Shown here one piece after another: positions 33,571-45,585 of a DNA stretch of 64,000 nucleotides. The notes below the pieces were generated by a model, which saw only the letters and a list, made by a program, of their open reading frames with translations, was not told the origin of the DNA and did no database searches. Within the stretch, counting starts at the first letter, position 1. Every line of letters starts with the position of its first letter. A program made the translations under genes and the position numbers. This DNA is from Euonymus europaeus (Eukaryota > Streptophyta > Magnoliopsida > Celastrales > Celastraceae), in assembly GCA_963580455.1 (NCBI GenBank), contig OY756966.1:22571001-22635000 (forward strand), written 5' to 3'.

Positions 33571-35465
33571 TATTCATGGAGACTATCAAGAATCAGATCA
33601 GCAATTCACCAAAAATTTATTTGTGCTTCTCTATCATCCAGGTTTGATCAACGACATACTTTGATTTTTTTATTTATTTAATTTTGTGTACAAATTTAGG
33701 ATTGTTTAGGGTATAAGAAGCTAGGGTTTTATATCTCCTCAATTATTATTAATATTTTGTTTATTTTATGGTCTTTACGATGATTGTTAAATGCTTTTGT
33801 GATTCTTGATGATTGATATGGTTTTGGTGATTTAATTTTTCGAAGTTTTCAAATGGGAGATTATGTGATTCATTGATGTCACACAACCAGTAGTTGCAGA
33901 TCTACTCAAGTGATAATTATGTTTCTATAATATTATTTGAGTGAGAGGATGGTATTTTGAGTGATCAGTATATTCGTGTTCCAGCAACTAGATCACATCT
34001 TCGAGTACATTTTCACAGAAGGGGAAGTTTTTGGTAAGCAAAAGAGTATATTCAAATTGAGTGTTGCTGAAGTTCTTGAGTTGAGTCTATTAAGTTTAGG
34101 CACTTTGTGAGTTCTGGTTTGCACCAGCTTGGTGCCTCAATAAAACATTTCCGTTTTAAAATATCAGTCCTTTCTTTTACTCATACTTGTAATTGTTGGA
34201 CATAAAATATAGTTGAACATGCATTACATGTCAATTTAATTTTATTTACGTTCCACACATAATTATCCAAAAGCCTCGTCACTATGTTCTTTTTAATAAA
34301 CACAAAGTTTAACATATGACGTAAAAATGCATAAATGCATATGATTATCATTATTGCAAATACTTCATACCAGATGATCATAGAAATAATGATTTATAAC
34401 TCTGAAGCTCTTGTAGTCTTGGAGCCATCGGTTTCTTGCTCTTGTAAAACGTGTAAGTTTTGATTCCTCCCTCCTTCAAAACCGAAATTAAGAATATAAA
34501 AAACAAAACAATGATGATTTATAATTTTTAGTAATCTACAGAAATACCATTGGCTTTCAGCCTTTCACAACAATTATACTTATAACCAAACAACATTAAA
34601 ATTCGTGTATATTTCATAAATTATCGAGGAAATATGTGCCCCGGATGCGACGTGAATTAATCAAATTATCTATATTTGACATATAAGTGTTTAATTGTTT
34701 TTCCAAAAGTGGCTTGTCAGCCGGATAACTATGTAAAACAGTAAAAATGCATGAAAGTCACGTGTCATATTGCGAGATTTGATTCTGAACGAATAAAAAG
34801 AGTAGGTGAGGCCTTAAGTAGGAAAATGAAAAAGGCGATCATAACATTGAAAAACTTTCTGTGAAACGTTATATTCTCTGTTGGTGTATATTAGGTCTCC
34901 GATTCAATCAGAAGAAAGGGTGAAGACTGCTTGCAGCTCTACTAAAAATTCTCGAGTCCTATTTACCATTTGTACAGAAAAGCCACCATTCAATTCTATA
35001 GGTTTTTTAGCATCATTTATTTGAGTACATGGATAATATCAATCATAGGTTTTTATGTTGTTTCTAGATTTGATTTTTGATTTTTGCCATCTTTCTTCTT
35101 AATTCGGTTTCTAGTAATGCATGTCCATGATTGATCTGTGTTTTATCTTGATTAATCAATTATGTTAGAGATTAATACCCTAGATGTATTTTCCCCTTTC
35201 GTAATTATAAAATTTATTGTGCTTGTGTATATATGTTGGGGTATGAAGCCCGTCGGGATGAGGGGAGCTGTAATTACAACAAGCATACATTTTGTAGTAC
35301 ACTTTTTAACCTTTCAATTGTATTGAACAAATTTTTTGAAGTTCTGTGGGATCCACATAAAAGATAATTTCATAGTGTTTTAAACCAATAATAATTGCAG
35401 AGTTCTGTAGTGCTTTTACGACAACAAGAGGTCCTCTTGAACCTGCATGTTGTATATTGATCACC
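33571..35465. other. Non-coding part of copy A upstream of the hAT-derived gene
   Basis: AT-rich DNA with no other gene. It contains diverged relatives of 30715-32010 and, at 35210-35465, of 33010-33300, directly upstream of the coding start. This last block probably acts as promoter or 5' UTR in both genes. Confidence 0.4.
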
Positions 35466-37467
35466 ATGTCTTGTGACTCAGCAGGCGAGCACTACCGTTG
35501 GAATATGGCAGGAACTGATATCTCGATCGATGCTCGTGACCATGGCATCATAGTAGATGAACAAGCAAAGAAGGTTCAGTGCAAATACTGTGCAAAGGTG
35601 TTGAGTAGCTTCAACAGTCTCCAGAGCCATTTAGGAGGAGTGAGAGGTGACATAAAACCTTGCACGCTAGTTCCTGAAACCATCAGGAAACTCTTTTGGG
35701 ACAAAGCGAATGAGAGAACGCCTTCACTTGTTCCTGTTTCTGGTAGTGCAAGTAACATAATTGCAACGACATCGTGGTCTCAAGCTGAAGCCAGTAGATG
35801 CATTGGAAGATTTATTTACGAAACTGGAGTTGATTTTGATGTTGTCAATTCTCCTAGCTTTGGGAGAATTATCGGTGCCACGTTCAAAGAAGGCCCGCTG
35901 GAGTATGACATGCCGAATCTCCAAGAACTGAGAGGTTCAATCCTTGAAGGTGAGTTCGAAGATATGAAGAATCACTTCAAGAACATAAGTGATTCTTGGG
36001 CAGACACAGGATGCAGCATACTTGTTGATGATTGGGTCAATGAGAATGGTCGACACCTTGTTACTTTTCTGGTGGATTCTAGGGAGGGCACCTTGTATCA
36101 TCATTCAGAAGATATCTCATCATTGGTTGGTAATACTGTCGCCTTGAACTTGTTGATGGATCAAGTGATTGTGGCCGTTGGGGTAGGCAATGTAGTACAA
36201 GTCATTGCTAATTCGGAGACTTTTCGGACTGATAGATTCAACCTGGAGTTTAATAGGAAGCACATCCCTGTGGCTTGGGCAATGAGCTTGTCTTACTGTA
36301 TTGGCCTCATGTTGGAAAGGATTTTGATGATTAAGACTGTAAAAGAGGTTGTAGAGAAGGCCAAATTTATCACCAAGTACATCCATGGAAATCCGGCAGT
36401 TATGATCCTATTTAAGGATTTTTCTGATGTTGATAGCCTTGTGGTGCGTTCAAATATCAGGTTTGCAATGCCATTCTTAACATTGGAGAACATTGTGTAC
36501 CATGAGCATAGCTTGAAGGGTTTTTTTTTGTCCTCTCAATGGACTGAATCAACTCGGGGTTCAAGCAATGAAGGCAAGAGAATGACTAATCTGGTAAGAA
36601 ATGAGTCCTTTTGGAGCAGATCAGAATTGGTCATCAAGGCAACAATTCCACTTATCAATGTCATTTCATCTGTTGATCGGCCTGAGAAACCTTCTGTTGC
36701 TTACATTTACGACACAATTGATGAAGCAAAGGCATTGATCATGAAGGAATTAGAGAAGAAGATTTCTTTATACAATGAAATATCAGACGTGATCGACAAG
36801 ATATGGAATAAGTATCTCCATATCCCACTCCATGCTGCAGGATATTACCTAAACCCATGTTACTTTTACGCCAAAGATTTCTTTCCTGATGAAGAGGTGG
36901 CTAATGGACTAACAGATTGTATCTTGAAACTGGAAGACGATGAAATCAGTCACATGATATTTGAACAACTTCAGGATTACAGACAAGCCAAAGGTGGTTT
37001 CAGTGAGGGTTGTGCTATTCACATAAGAGACAATGTCCCTCCAGGTCAGTTAAAACTTCCATTGTGTCAATTCATATGCAAAAAAAAATTATCATTAATT
37101 ATTTTTTGTCCAAATTTGGTTGACAGTTTTATGGTGGTCGCGATATGGAAGACATTGTCCTCAATTGCAGAGAGTGGCAATAAGAATCTTAGGCCAAACT
37201 TGTGATATTGGTTTAAGGTATGATACCAACAAGAGTCTAGCTAACAGGTTGCTCTTGCCATGGAACAATCCTATTGAACTACAATATTTGAAGAAGTTAG
37301 TGTATGTTCACTATAATCTGCATCTGAGGAATGCTCGATCGAGGACATATCAGTCTAGATGGGATGGAGGGAGTGTCCAGATGGATGATTGGATCGTTTA
37401 TGATGCACCGGATCATAGCGAACAATATGCATCAAATAAAAGACACAAGTTGTCTCCCAAGAAATAG
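35466..37467 (+). CDS. BED zinc finger / DUF659 hAT transposase-derived protein, copy A (probably domesticated)
   Basis: Exons 35466-37044 and 37127-37467 (GT-AG, phase 1) give 639 residues. A BED-type finger uses C39, C42 and H55. A DUF659 segment follows (about 110-250). The middle part contains FLTLENIVYHEHSLKG, FWSRSELVIKATIPLINV and YLNPCYFY as in plant hAT proteins. The C-terminus has LWWSRYGRHCPQLQRVAIRI and LVYVHYNLHLRN of the dimerisation region. The first catalytic Asp is kept (VDDW, D188). The second, normally in VTDNA, is replaced (VIANS, N249). The CAAHCI motif reads SLSYCI, losing Cys and His, and the SGCERNWS signature is absent. It cannot be a normal transposase, yet the frame is intact in two copies. 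A DNA-binding or dimerising host function is the likeliest role. The start could lie upstream through a spliced first exon. Confidence 0.85.
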
Positions 37468-37881
37468 ATGGTGTGATCTCTGTTACTAAATTGCTAGATG
37501 TACTTAGTCAATGTTGGTGTAGTTTGTTATTTTGGATTCAGAGTATGGATTATGCTTCTTGGACGTGATTATTGTTTGCATCTTGGATTGTCTTTGTTGA
37601 AAATAAATGATTTGTTATGGATTGTTCGGGTATAGCTCAACTTTGTTTTCTTTTTCTTTTCTTTTTTCCTTTCGATTTTTTTGTTAGAGGTGGGTATAAC
37701 GTCCAAAAGTTTTGCTAATAACCATATCATATTGTTGAAAAATACTGTGGTTACAAGCTCTACTATGTCTTTGAAGTAGCTATTTATTTCTTGCTTTTGA
37801 TTCAGGTTTCCATTATGCAGGTCATTTTTCCTTGACTGAATATCAAGAGACTATAAACTAAGATTGTGGAGGTATTGCCAA

Positions 37882-39308
37882 CTCTTATTCCGGGATCTCT
37901 CCTCTCTCCATTCTCTCCCTACCCAAAAGAACGAACACAAGGATGATCCTCTTGCCACCACTATCATATCACAACTCCAAGACTCAATGTCTGCAATTTA
38001 TTGATTTGTTTCATTTACAGATCTTCGATGACGGGGAAAGATTTTGTTCAAAGCAAAGAAGCATATAGCACCTAGCAGTAAGTCCCCCTAAAATCATCCA
38101 CATCAGGTTATACGATCAATTATGATAACGTATTGGTCAAATTTGTTCGAATCCGTTGATTGATTATGTAATTTGGTCATTCTCATCTTATTGTATGATT
38201 TCGGGATGCAATTTGATTGATTCTTGATTATTTGGTTTAGGTCATTCATCTTTGTGAAAAGCGTTATATTATATATTTCCTAATGCAAATATGGTTCTCT
38301 TATAGTTTTGTAAATATACTGTCATATGCAACACATCTCTTGAGATTTGTTATATATTCTAGGCTGAAGAACTTCGAGATTTCTTTCCATCAACTAATGG
38401 TTCAGATCCTTCTTATCTCGAGTATATCATCAAATAATTCCTTATTGAGCATTGGTGTTACTAGCGTCCAGTTCATTCCAATGGACAACACGTGAACATT
38501 GACTTGGTTAACATCCAAAAGTTTTTATTTATTTTTCCGAATTTTTATTATGACAAAAATGCGTATGATGATTTAATTTATTATTCGCAGAAAACTTAAT
38601 AGAACGATAATAATTTTTTATTTTTTCCATTCTTTTATAGACGGATTACTAGTGAATTTTTTTCCAACGGACTACGATGAATTTTTAATTTTTGTTTTTT
38701 TTGTCAACGGATTACAGGTGAATTTTTTTTAATTTTTTTTTAATAGCGCAAAACAAATCAAGAATAATATAGATGTCAATACCCAAAAAAGAAATTTGGA
38801 GGTTTAAGTTTAGAGTTTCCACACTCCATACAACTCAATCTTCATGCACATATGTTATTTTCAAGTGTTACAAATGTTAGTGTTCCTTTGGCAGAGAGTA
38901 TTCGATAGAGTATAAAGTGATGTGTTGTTTAGTATCTATCAATCTCGTATTGGTAAACACTTTCAAGCAGTCCAAGAAAAACTAACCATCAACTTTCCAA
39001 TTCCTTTTCCCTTCATCTTGATTTGTCATTTCTTGCAAAATGGGTAAAAAACAGACATCAAGAGTCAAGATCGTTTCAAGTATGAAGAAGCTAAAATTCG
39101 TTAAAAATGGCGCAAATAATCATGACTGGCTATCCGTCCAAATCGGGCCTCAATCACCATTGTTGTTTTCTGACTAGGTAGGGTACATGGAGAGAAAGGA
39201 AGAAGCAAAACAAGAAAGAGGAGAGAGAAAGAGGAAGAGAGGGATGATTTGGCACCAATTAATTGATTGAGTGGTCCTAAATTTTTTACTATCCATCAAT
39301 TTTAGGCA
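37882..39308. other. Unique DNA between copy A and the Mutator-like element
   Basis: No gene is recognised. A run near 37900-38100 resembles a 5' UTR (CT-rich, then ATGACGGGGAAAGA) but has no continuing frame. T-rich and A-rich tracts with short direct repeats (tacggattactagtgaatttt-type near 38640 and 38700) lie at 38530-38770. This stretch has no counterpart after copy B. Confidence 0.4.
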
Positions 39309-39317
39309 TACTGCATG

Positions 39318-39395
39318 CGGTAATACTAGTCATACATAGGATTACGTATCCATAATCTACATAATACACATGGCAGTCCACGTTGGCAACATGGC
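39318..39395 (+). repeat. Left terminal inverted repeat of the Mutator-like element
   Basis: Pairs with 49210-49284 on the opposite strand at roughly 60-65% identity by eye. Shared blocks are GTATCCATAAT, CTACATA, and ACATGGCAGTCCACG against ACGTGGCATGC. Confidence 0.7.
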
Positions 39396-41105
39396 TTGAG
39401 TTTTTAAACTTTGAACTTTCAAAGTTTCAAAAGATGGTAATTATTACAATTTCAACCATGGTACGGTAACTAGAGTTACCGGCACATTTTCCAACAAAAG
39501 AGGAACTCAGCTTCAAAATTGTAAGAAGAAGAACATTGCACTGTAAAAGCACATTTCGAAAGCTTCTGAAAATCTTTTCCATTAGACGGATTCTTTCTCC
39601 GACAGCGATTGCTATTCTGGGCGAAAACAAATTAATCGCGTTCTAGTGGGAGACTGCGTCAGTTCAGGTGGAATCGCATGACAGGTATAATGTATTAAGC
39701 TCTAATGTATTAAGCTCTGTTGTGTTTCGTTATCATTTTCTTGGTTCTTGTAATGTTTCTGTAAGGACAGTTATTGTGGTGGGTTTCTTTTACTTCTGTA
39801 TTTTCCAGTTTGATAATGGAAAAATCAGTGTCTTGGTTTAATAGCTAAAATATTGAGTCGAGTGATGTTGTATGGCAGCCCTCATTACATTGAATGTTTT
39901 AAGATAATGTTTATTCTTATTCTTATGCAATGTAATGTCTTTAAAACATTGTGTTGGTTATAACATTTGAATGATTACTCCATTGTTTGATTTACATTGA
40001 ATGTACAGGGCTTGCTAAATTGGGGAGTTGGAGAATTTCTTTGGGTTTATTTGAGTTTGTTAAATGAGAGTTTGATTACATTGTGCTTGTTTTGAAGTAG
40101 TAAAAACATACCGATATCTCAATCTACATTGTTTAGTTTCGTTCTAGATGGATGTGGGCAACGTTGGGTTGGTTTTTATTATCTGTTGGTATTCTATACG
40201 AGAGATATTACACAGGTCTATAAACATGGTGGTTTTTGAGGAAGGCATTGTCTTTATTATGGGTTAAGGCATTGTGTTTTTTGATATTACATTTTGTTTT
40301 TGATATTACATTGAATGTTTTACGACTATGTTAGTTGTGATGCACTCTAATGTCTTTAAAAAAGAGGATGTTCGTTATAACACTTAATTGAGTACTCCAT
40401 TGTGTGTTTTTATTCAATGTGAATGGCTTGTTAAAATGGGGACTTTGAGAATTTCTTTTGGTTGATTTTACTTTGCTAATTGAGATGTTGATTACATTGT
40501 GCTTCTTTTGAAGTAGTAAAAACATATAAATGTCTCAATGTACATTCAGTAGTTTCATTGTAGATGGATTTGGGTAGCCGTGTGTTGATTTTAATTATAT
40601 GTTGTTTTTATATACGAAGATAGTACACATGTGTATAGATATGGTGGTTTTTGAGAAAGGCAATCTGTTTATTATGGTTTACAACATTGTGTTTTATGAT
40701 GTTACATTGTATTTGTTGGTTAAAAAATTAAGTATAATTTTTATTTGAAGGTGATTTTTATAATAGATCTCCAGGGCTTTAGATGTATATATTTACATTG
40801 TGCATATACTTGCTTGATGGATTTGGGTTTGAATGGGTTGAATTTTTAGGAAATTTTGATTTTGAAGCGAGATTAATAGTTTAATACACTAGGCATGGAC
40901 ATTGTTATTTTTTTATGATGACATTGTGTTTATTCTGGGGTTGCTACATTATGATTATCATTATTACATTGTGATGTTTTACTGTTTTTTGTTAGGAAAA
41001 TGAGTAGCCGGTAGTTGATTGTGCAATGTAATAATGAATGCTACATTGGATAACTTTTTATTGTTATGTTAGTAAAATTTTTCATGTTGAAAACCATAAT
41101 TGCAG
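39396..41105 (+). other. 5' region of the Ulp1-like gene inside the Mutator-like element
   Basis: GC-richer sequence at about 39430-39685 ends in GCATGACAG|GTATAATG and may be a non-coding first exon; its intron would end at TTGCAG before 41106. The intron-like part 39690-41100 is filled with ACATTG words (about 15 in 1.2 kb), often as TTACATTGTG or TACATTGAATG. No other gene is seen. Confidence 0.5.
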
Positions 41106-44100
41106 ATGGCAAAAGGCAGTACTACTCGATCTAAAAAGCGTACAAGATCTTCATCGAAGAATAAACATAAGTCGCCAAAAAAGGTGGGGAAGAAGCCGAA
41201 CGAAATGCAATTCAAATCTAATTTGGGAGCTATCAAGACTGTGTTAAAAAGTCTGAGCTTGACAGAGAAACATAAGGAATGTTTTAAGAAAACTCCATTT
41301 TGTATGTTATGGGAGAATTTGATTAATGAAGATCACAAAGACATGAAGACAAAAAAGAATGAGAACTTCATATGTGACATCATTAGATCTTATGATGGAC
41401 GCACGGGTTGCTTCATTATAGGGGAGAAGAAGTTGAGACTAAATGAGACCGATATAGCGCTCATTTTTGGGGTGGTTTCTGGCAGTGTGGATATAAAAAT
41501 CGGAAGAATGACAAAGTCAAGTGGTAATGAACTCGTTAAGTCACGATTTTCGGAGGGGACGACACAAATGAAATCCACGAACATAAAGAATGCACTGCAA
41601 AAAGCTGCCGCTGGTACAAAAGATGAAGATGCAGATGATGTTGCTCGGCTGCTCATGTTATACACTTGCATGACCTTGTTTTTCTCAACCAGAGCTGACA
41701 ACATTCCGTGGTCATTTATTAATTACATCTACGACTTGGATAATGTCAGAGAATACAACTGGTCTAAGGCCATCACCGAGCACCTACTAGACTCGATAAA
41801 GAAAAATTACAAAGATCCGCGAAAGGTGACTGGATGTGTGACAGTGTTATCGGTAATGCTTGTACTTTTTTCAAAATGATGTAACATTACATTTCAATAG
41901 AAGGTACTCATATAGCAGTTTAATAATGCAGTACTGGTTTTGCGAGAGGACAAAAATATTTGCGCCACTGAATATTGGAAAATTTCCGAGATTCCTAAAA
42001 TGGGACATCAGTGGAGGGCCAAAGGACTTCAAGACGAAATACATTGACACAATGAAAGGGAAACAGGTATTTAGATCAAATGTTTCTTATTACATTGTTA
42101 AAAAAATTGGCCAAATTTGTTGAAATGAGTTATATGTTGTTTTTTCATGATTGGTTATTGCAAATTTACATTGTTTAAAACCATGTAAGGATTACATTGC
42201 CATTAATGTAGTTTGGTGCATTATGTTTATATAGGATTACATTGTGGTTATATGAAGTTTGTGGAATACAAGATTTAACTATTAACTTGTCCTTATTTGA
42301 ATTCTTACATTTGTTAGTACATTTAAATTGTGCAGGCCTGCAATGTGGTTGAAGATGAATTGTCCATGACAGAAGCAGAATGCAAGGCCTTGAATATACA
42401 ACATCAAATCTCAACCCCATATCAGAATGGTCTAAACCGTAGCAATGGTGCATCGCTGATCATAAGTTTGGATAAAAATAATGATGAGACTTCCAATCCA
42501 GAACCAGATCATGTGTCACCGCGACGCCGTTTGTATGTTGAGTTCGAAGAGGCAGTTTCACCACCCATGCATGAACAACAATACCCCATAGAAACTCCTC
42601 AGACTGATGTGCTGCTTAAAATTAAAACCCTAGAGCAAGAAAGTGATGCAGCGAACCTGGAGATTGAACAGTTGCAAATTGAGATTGCAGTGCAAATAAA
42701 AGAGAAAGAGAAACTACAACATGACATGAATCAGATGAGTAATACATTAAATAGCAAAATTGTTGAGCTGGATAGTATAAATGCCAATTTGGTTGAAGTC
42801 AATCTAGAAAATGAGCAGCTTGAAAAGGAAAACGCCGGGTTGAGAGCGGAGTTGAATCAGCTCAAATCAGAGACAGCAGACATAATGACATTGTTTGAGT
42901 CGAAGAACAATGTGATGCCAGGTACTGATGTTGTTCCAATAGCAGTTCAGGCACAAAAAATAACTGATGTAGCGATTCAAAATAAAGACACCCCGGACCC
43001 AGTTGTCACTTGCGATGTGAACAAGGAGACACTAAAGAGAAAAAGAGAGACACCCTCCATGGTCAGAAGAGTGAAAAACAAAATCAGGGTGCCAAAGTGT
43101 GACTCAATCTTTGTGTATGATAGGAAGAAGAATCAGAAAACCCAAAATAAGGGTAAGAACGTTGTTGACGATGAAGACTTTGAAGTTTGTGATTTGGAGT
43201 CATATCAAGTGGTGGAGCGCAAAGAGAAGCCATTAGGAGTCCCAACAAAGTCAGAGACATACAAGTACCTGACACCGAAGGTGAAAAATAAATTGACTGA
43301 TATTGCGAAACAGGGGAAAAACAAGTAAGTAACACCTCTTTGAATATACATTGTCATATTAAAAGTACTGATTGTTATGCTCAAATATTTAGTACATTGT
43401 GCATTTTATATTGTCTTAAAAATTGGGACCTAAGTGAAATATTTGAATATGCCGTATTATAGTTTATAACATTAAATGGTTTTAGTAATTTTTGTTTGTA
43501 ATAGTTGCATTGTTGTTTATGACAATGTAGTAAACTGTAATATATTATTACATTGTTTTTGTATTCAATGTTGTTATGTTGTAATGTTTTAGTGAACTGA
43601 GAATTTTAGTTTATCTTAAAAAGTGGGACCTAAGTAAAATATTTGAATATGCCGGATTATAGTTTATAACATTGAATGGTTTTATTAATTTTATAACATT
43701 AAATGGTTTATAAACATTGAATGGTTTTATAACAGTGTCGTATTATTACATTGTTTCCGTATTCAATGTTTTTATTATGATAAATTCATTATTTTCATTA
43801 TGATAAATGCTAATTACCTGAGAGATGGCGCAGTGTAATGGTATGGCTTGGAGATGAATTTTTGATGTGGTCAGACATAGTACATTTACTTAACTGTGAC
43901 ATGGTTTCAAACAAGGTGAATTTTTTTTATTAACAATCTCGATTTCATTCCTTTTAAAATCCCATTATGAATAAAAAGTTGTGAAATTCATACTGTGTTT
44001 AAAATTTTTCAGCTCATTGACTCATATGCCGAGTACCTTACCGGAATTCATAGTCATGTGAGCCCCCAACCAGTACAGTGCAATGAAAATGCGACTTCAT

Positions 44101-44726
44101 TTGCGGTAACGAGTTCATGTATGACAATCCTGAATATGAACAGAGCTGACCTCATTGAAAAACACTTGACGGAGAAGCTTCGTGCCAGTGCTGGAAAATT
44201 TCGATACACCATATTCCCTTTACTTTCTGCTGGAAACCATGTTTCCCCAAACCACTGGACAATATTAGTTCTAGACAGTGAGGACGAGAAGTGGCTACAC
44301 TACAATTCCATACTTCCGAGAAGCAGGAAGACAACAGATCCGTATTTTAGAGATGCTGAAAAAATGGTACTACAAATATCATTGCACCTCTACTTTTCCA
44401 AAACATATCATTGAAAACTAACATCCTGTCTAATTGTTTTTGTGACATAGGTGACTTACTATGACAGCATTTTTGACATACTGGATCCTAGTCAACACAT
44501 CAAACCACCACTTTCGACAGTTTGGGACACACCCCAACAATCTGATGCATCGTGAGTTTTACATTATAATTTCCCAATGTTTATTGGATGTACAATGGGA
44601 CTAACTACATCAGGACATTGCATTGTTTACAGGGTTGACTGTGGCATAATATGCATATACATCATGGACTCGATTTTCAGAAATCGAAAAATACCAAAAA
44701 AGCTTCAAAGGGATGAACTTCTTTAG
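41106..44726 (+). CDS. Ulp1 (C48 cysteine protease)-like protein of the Mutator-like element, seven exons
   Basis: Exons 41106-41852, 41932-42066, 42336-43324, 43834-43915, 44013-44366, 44451-44551 and 44633-44726 keep frame and give 833 residues. The N-terminus is basic (SKNKHKSPKKVGKK), then comes a domain like the plant mobile domain (FIIGEKKLRLNETDIALIFG). The middle has a coiled coil (exon 3, about 42620-42900) and a second basic patch. The C-terminal Ulp1-like domain runs from LIDSYAEYL with His732 in NHWTILVLD, Asn749 in HYNSIL (Asp in yeast Ulp1; Asn is common in plant MULE copies as I recall) and Cys806 in VDCGII after a QQ. Such domains cleave SUMO-like conjugates; the role in transposition is unknown. 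The frame ends at TAG 44724-44726, but 22 codons beyond it the same frame still reads like the family (SFLNDPKRGW). Confidence 0.8.
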
Positions 44727-45585
44727 TTTCGAGCTAATATGATTCACAGTTTCTTGAACGATCCAAAACGGGGGTGGAATATCAAATGTTGATATTAGCT
44801 TGTAATTAAAAAGTTGTGCTCTTTTGTTGGACCAATTAACCTAAACTTGGACAGTTTTTAATGTTTAAACTAACATGTTAATTTCATATGATTATTTGTT
44901 TCTTATCTTTCAATGATTGCAATAAATTATCAAGCTGCATAAACTGATAATCATGTAATGTATTATGACCAGTAGTGTTAATAATAATTAATACATTTTA
45001 CAAATAATAGTGACCGAAATGATAGTACCTAAGTATGACTAAAGTAACTAAATTTAAATTAGTAACCAATAACAGTGCACTGACAAATGCCCTTGTTAGT
45101 AAAGAATTGCAATTCAATATGTTAATGCCTACATTGACATTGCAATGGATTTTAGTTAAATGTATTGGCGGACTACAATGGATTAAGATGCGTTATGCAA
45201 ACTACAATGCACTGACAAAATGCCCTTGTTAGTTAGCCGACTACAATGGATTAAGATACATAATGCATTGGTTTTTATTTAAATGTATTAGCAAACTACA
45301 ATGTTTTTTAGTTAAATGCATTATGCAACTAATGCAATGCAATTACAAAATTACCATTATTAAAAAAAAAACACTGTCTAATGTAATAAAGATGAACTTA
45401 ACACGCAATACTTAAAAAAACATCAAAAAATAATTCGAATACGATTCGTTCAAAACATTAAACTCATTAAAACAAAACAATAAAAATCATATCCTCCATC
45501 CCAGTTCTCATAAAAATAACTTACATATCATAACATTAACCAAATATCATAACATTAACCAAATAACAAACACAGAACACTAAAT
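44727..45585. other. Spacer between the convergent genes of the Mutator-like element
   Basis: AT-rich and without a gene. The words TACAATGGATTAAGAT and AATGCATT recur between 45140 and 45340 as short degenerate direct repeats. It should contain the 3' ends of both transcripts. Confidence 0.5.

Larger units (their letters stand above)
28741..37879 (+). repeat. Segmental duplication, copy A (about 9.1 kb)
   Basis: The sequence from gttaaaggttgctgagatga to ...ggaggtattgcc is repeated in the same orientation at 49990-59153. Matching points include 29728 with 51024, 30682 with 51991, 33311 with 54540, 35466 with 56854 and 37467 with 58858. Non-coding parts differ by roughly 4-7% by eye, with small indels. 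Copy A has about 110 extra bases at 37650-37760 and lacks about 165 bases found in B near 55757-55925. It carries a truncated pack-type element, a BED fragment and the hAT-derived gene. Within the copy, blocks near 30690-32010 and 33010-33570 have diverged relatives near 33580-34150 and 35210-35730, the trace of an older internal duplication of about 2.2-2.9 kb. Confidence 0.95.

Noticed and set aside
42175..43335. Minus-strand open frames opposite the Ulp1-like exons
   Set aside because: Shadows of the plus-strand exons, which carry coiled-coil and protease motifs and join in frame.
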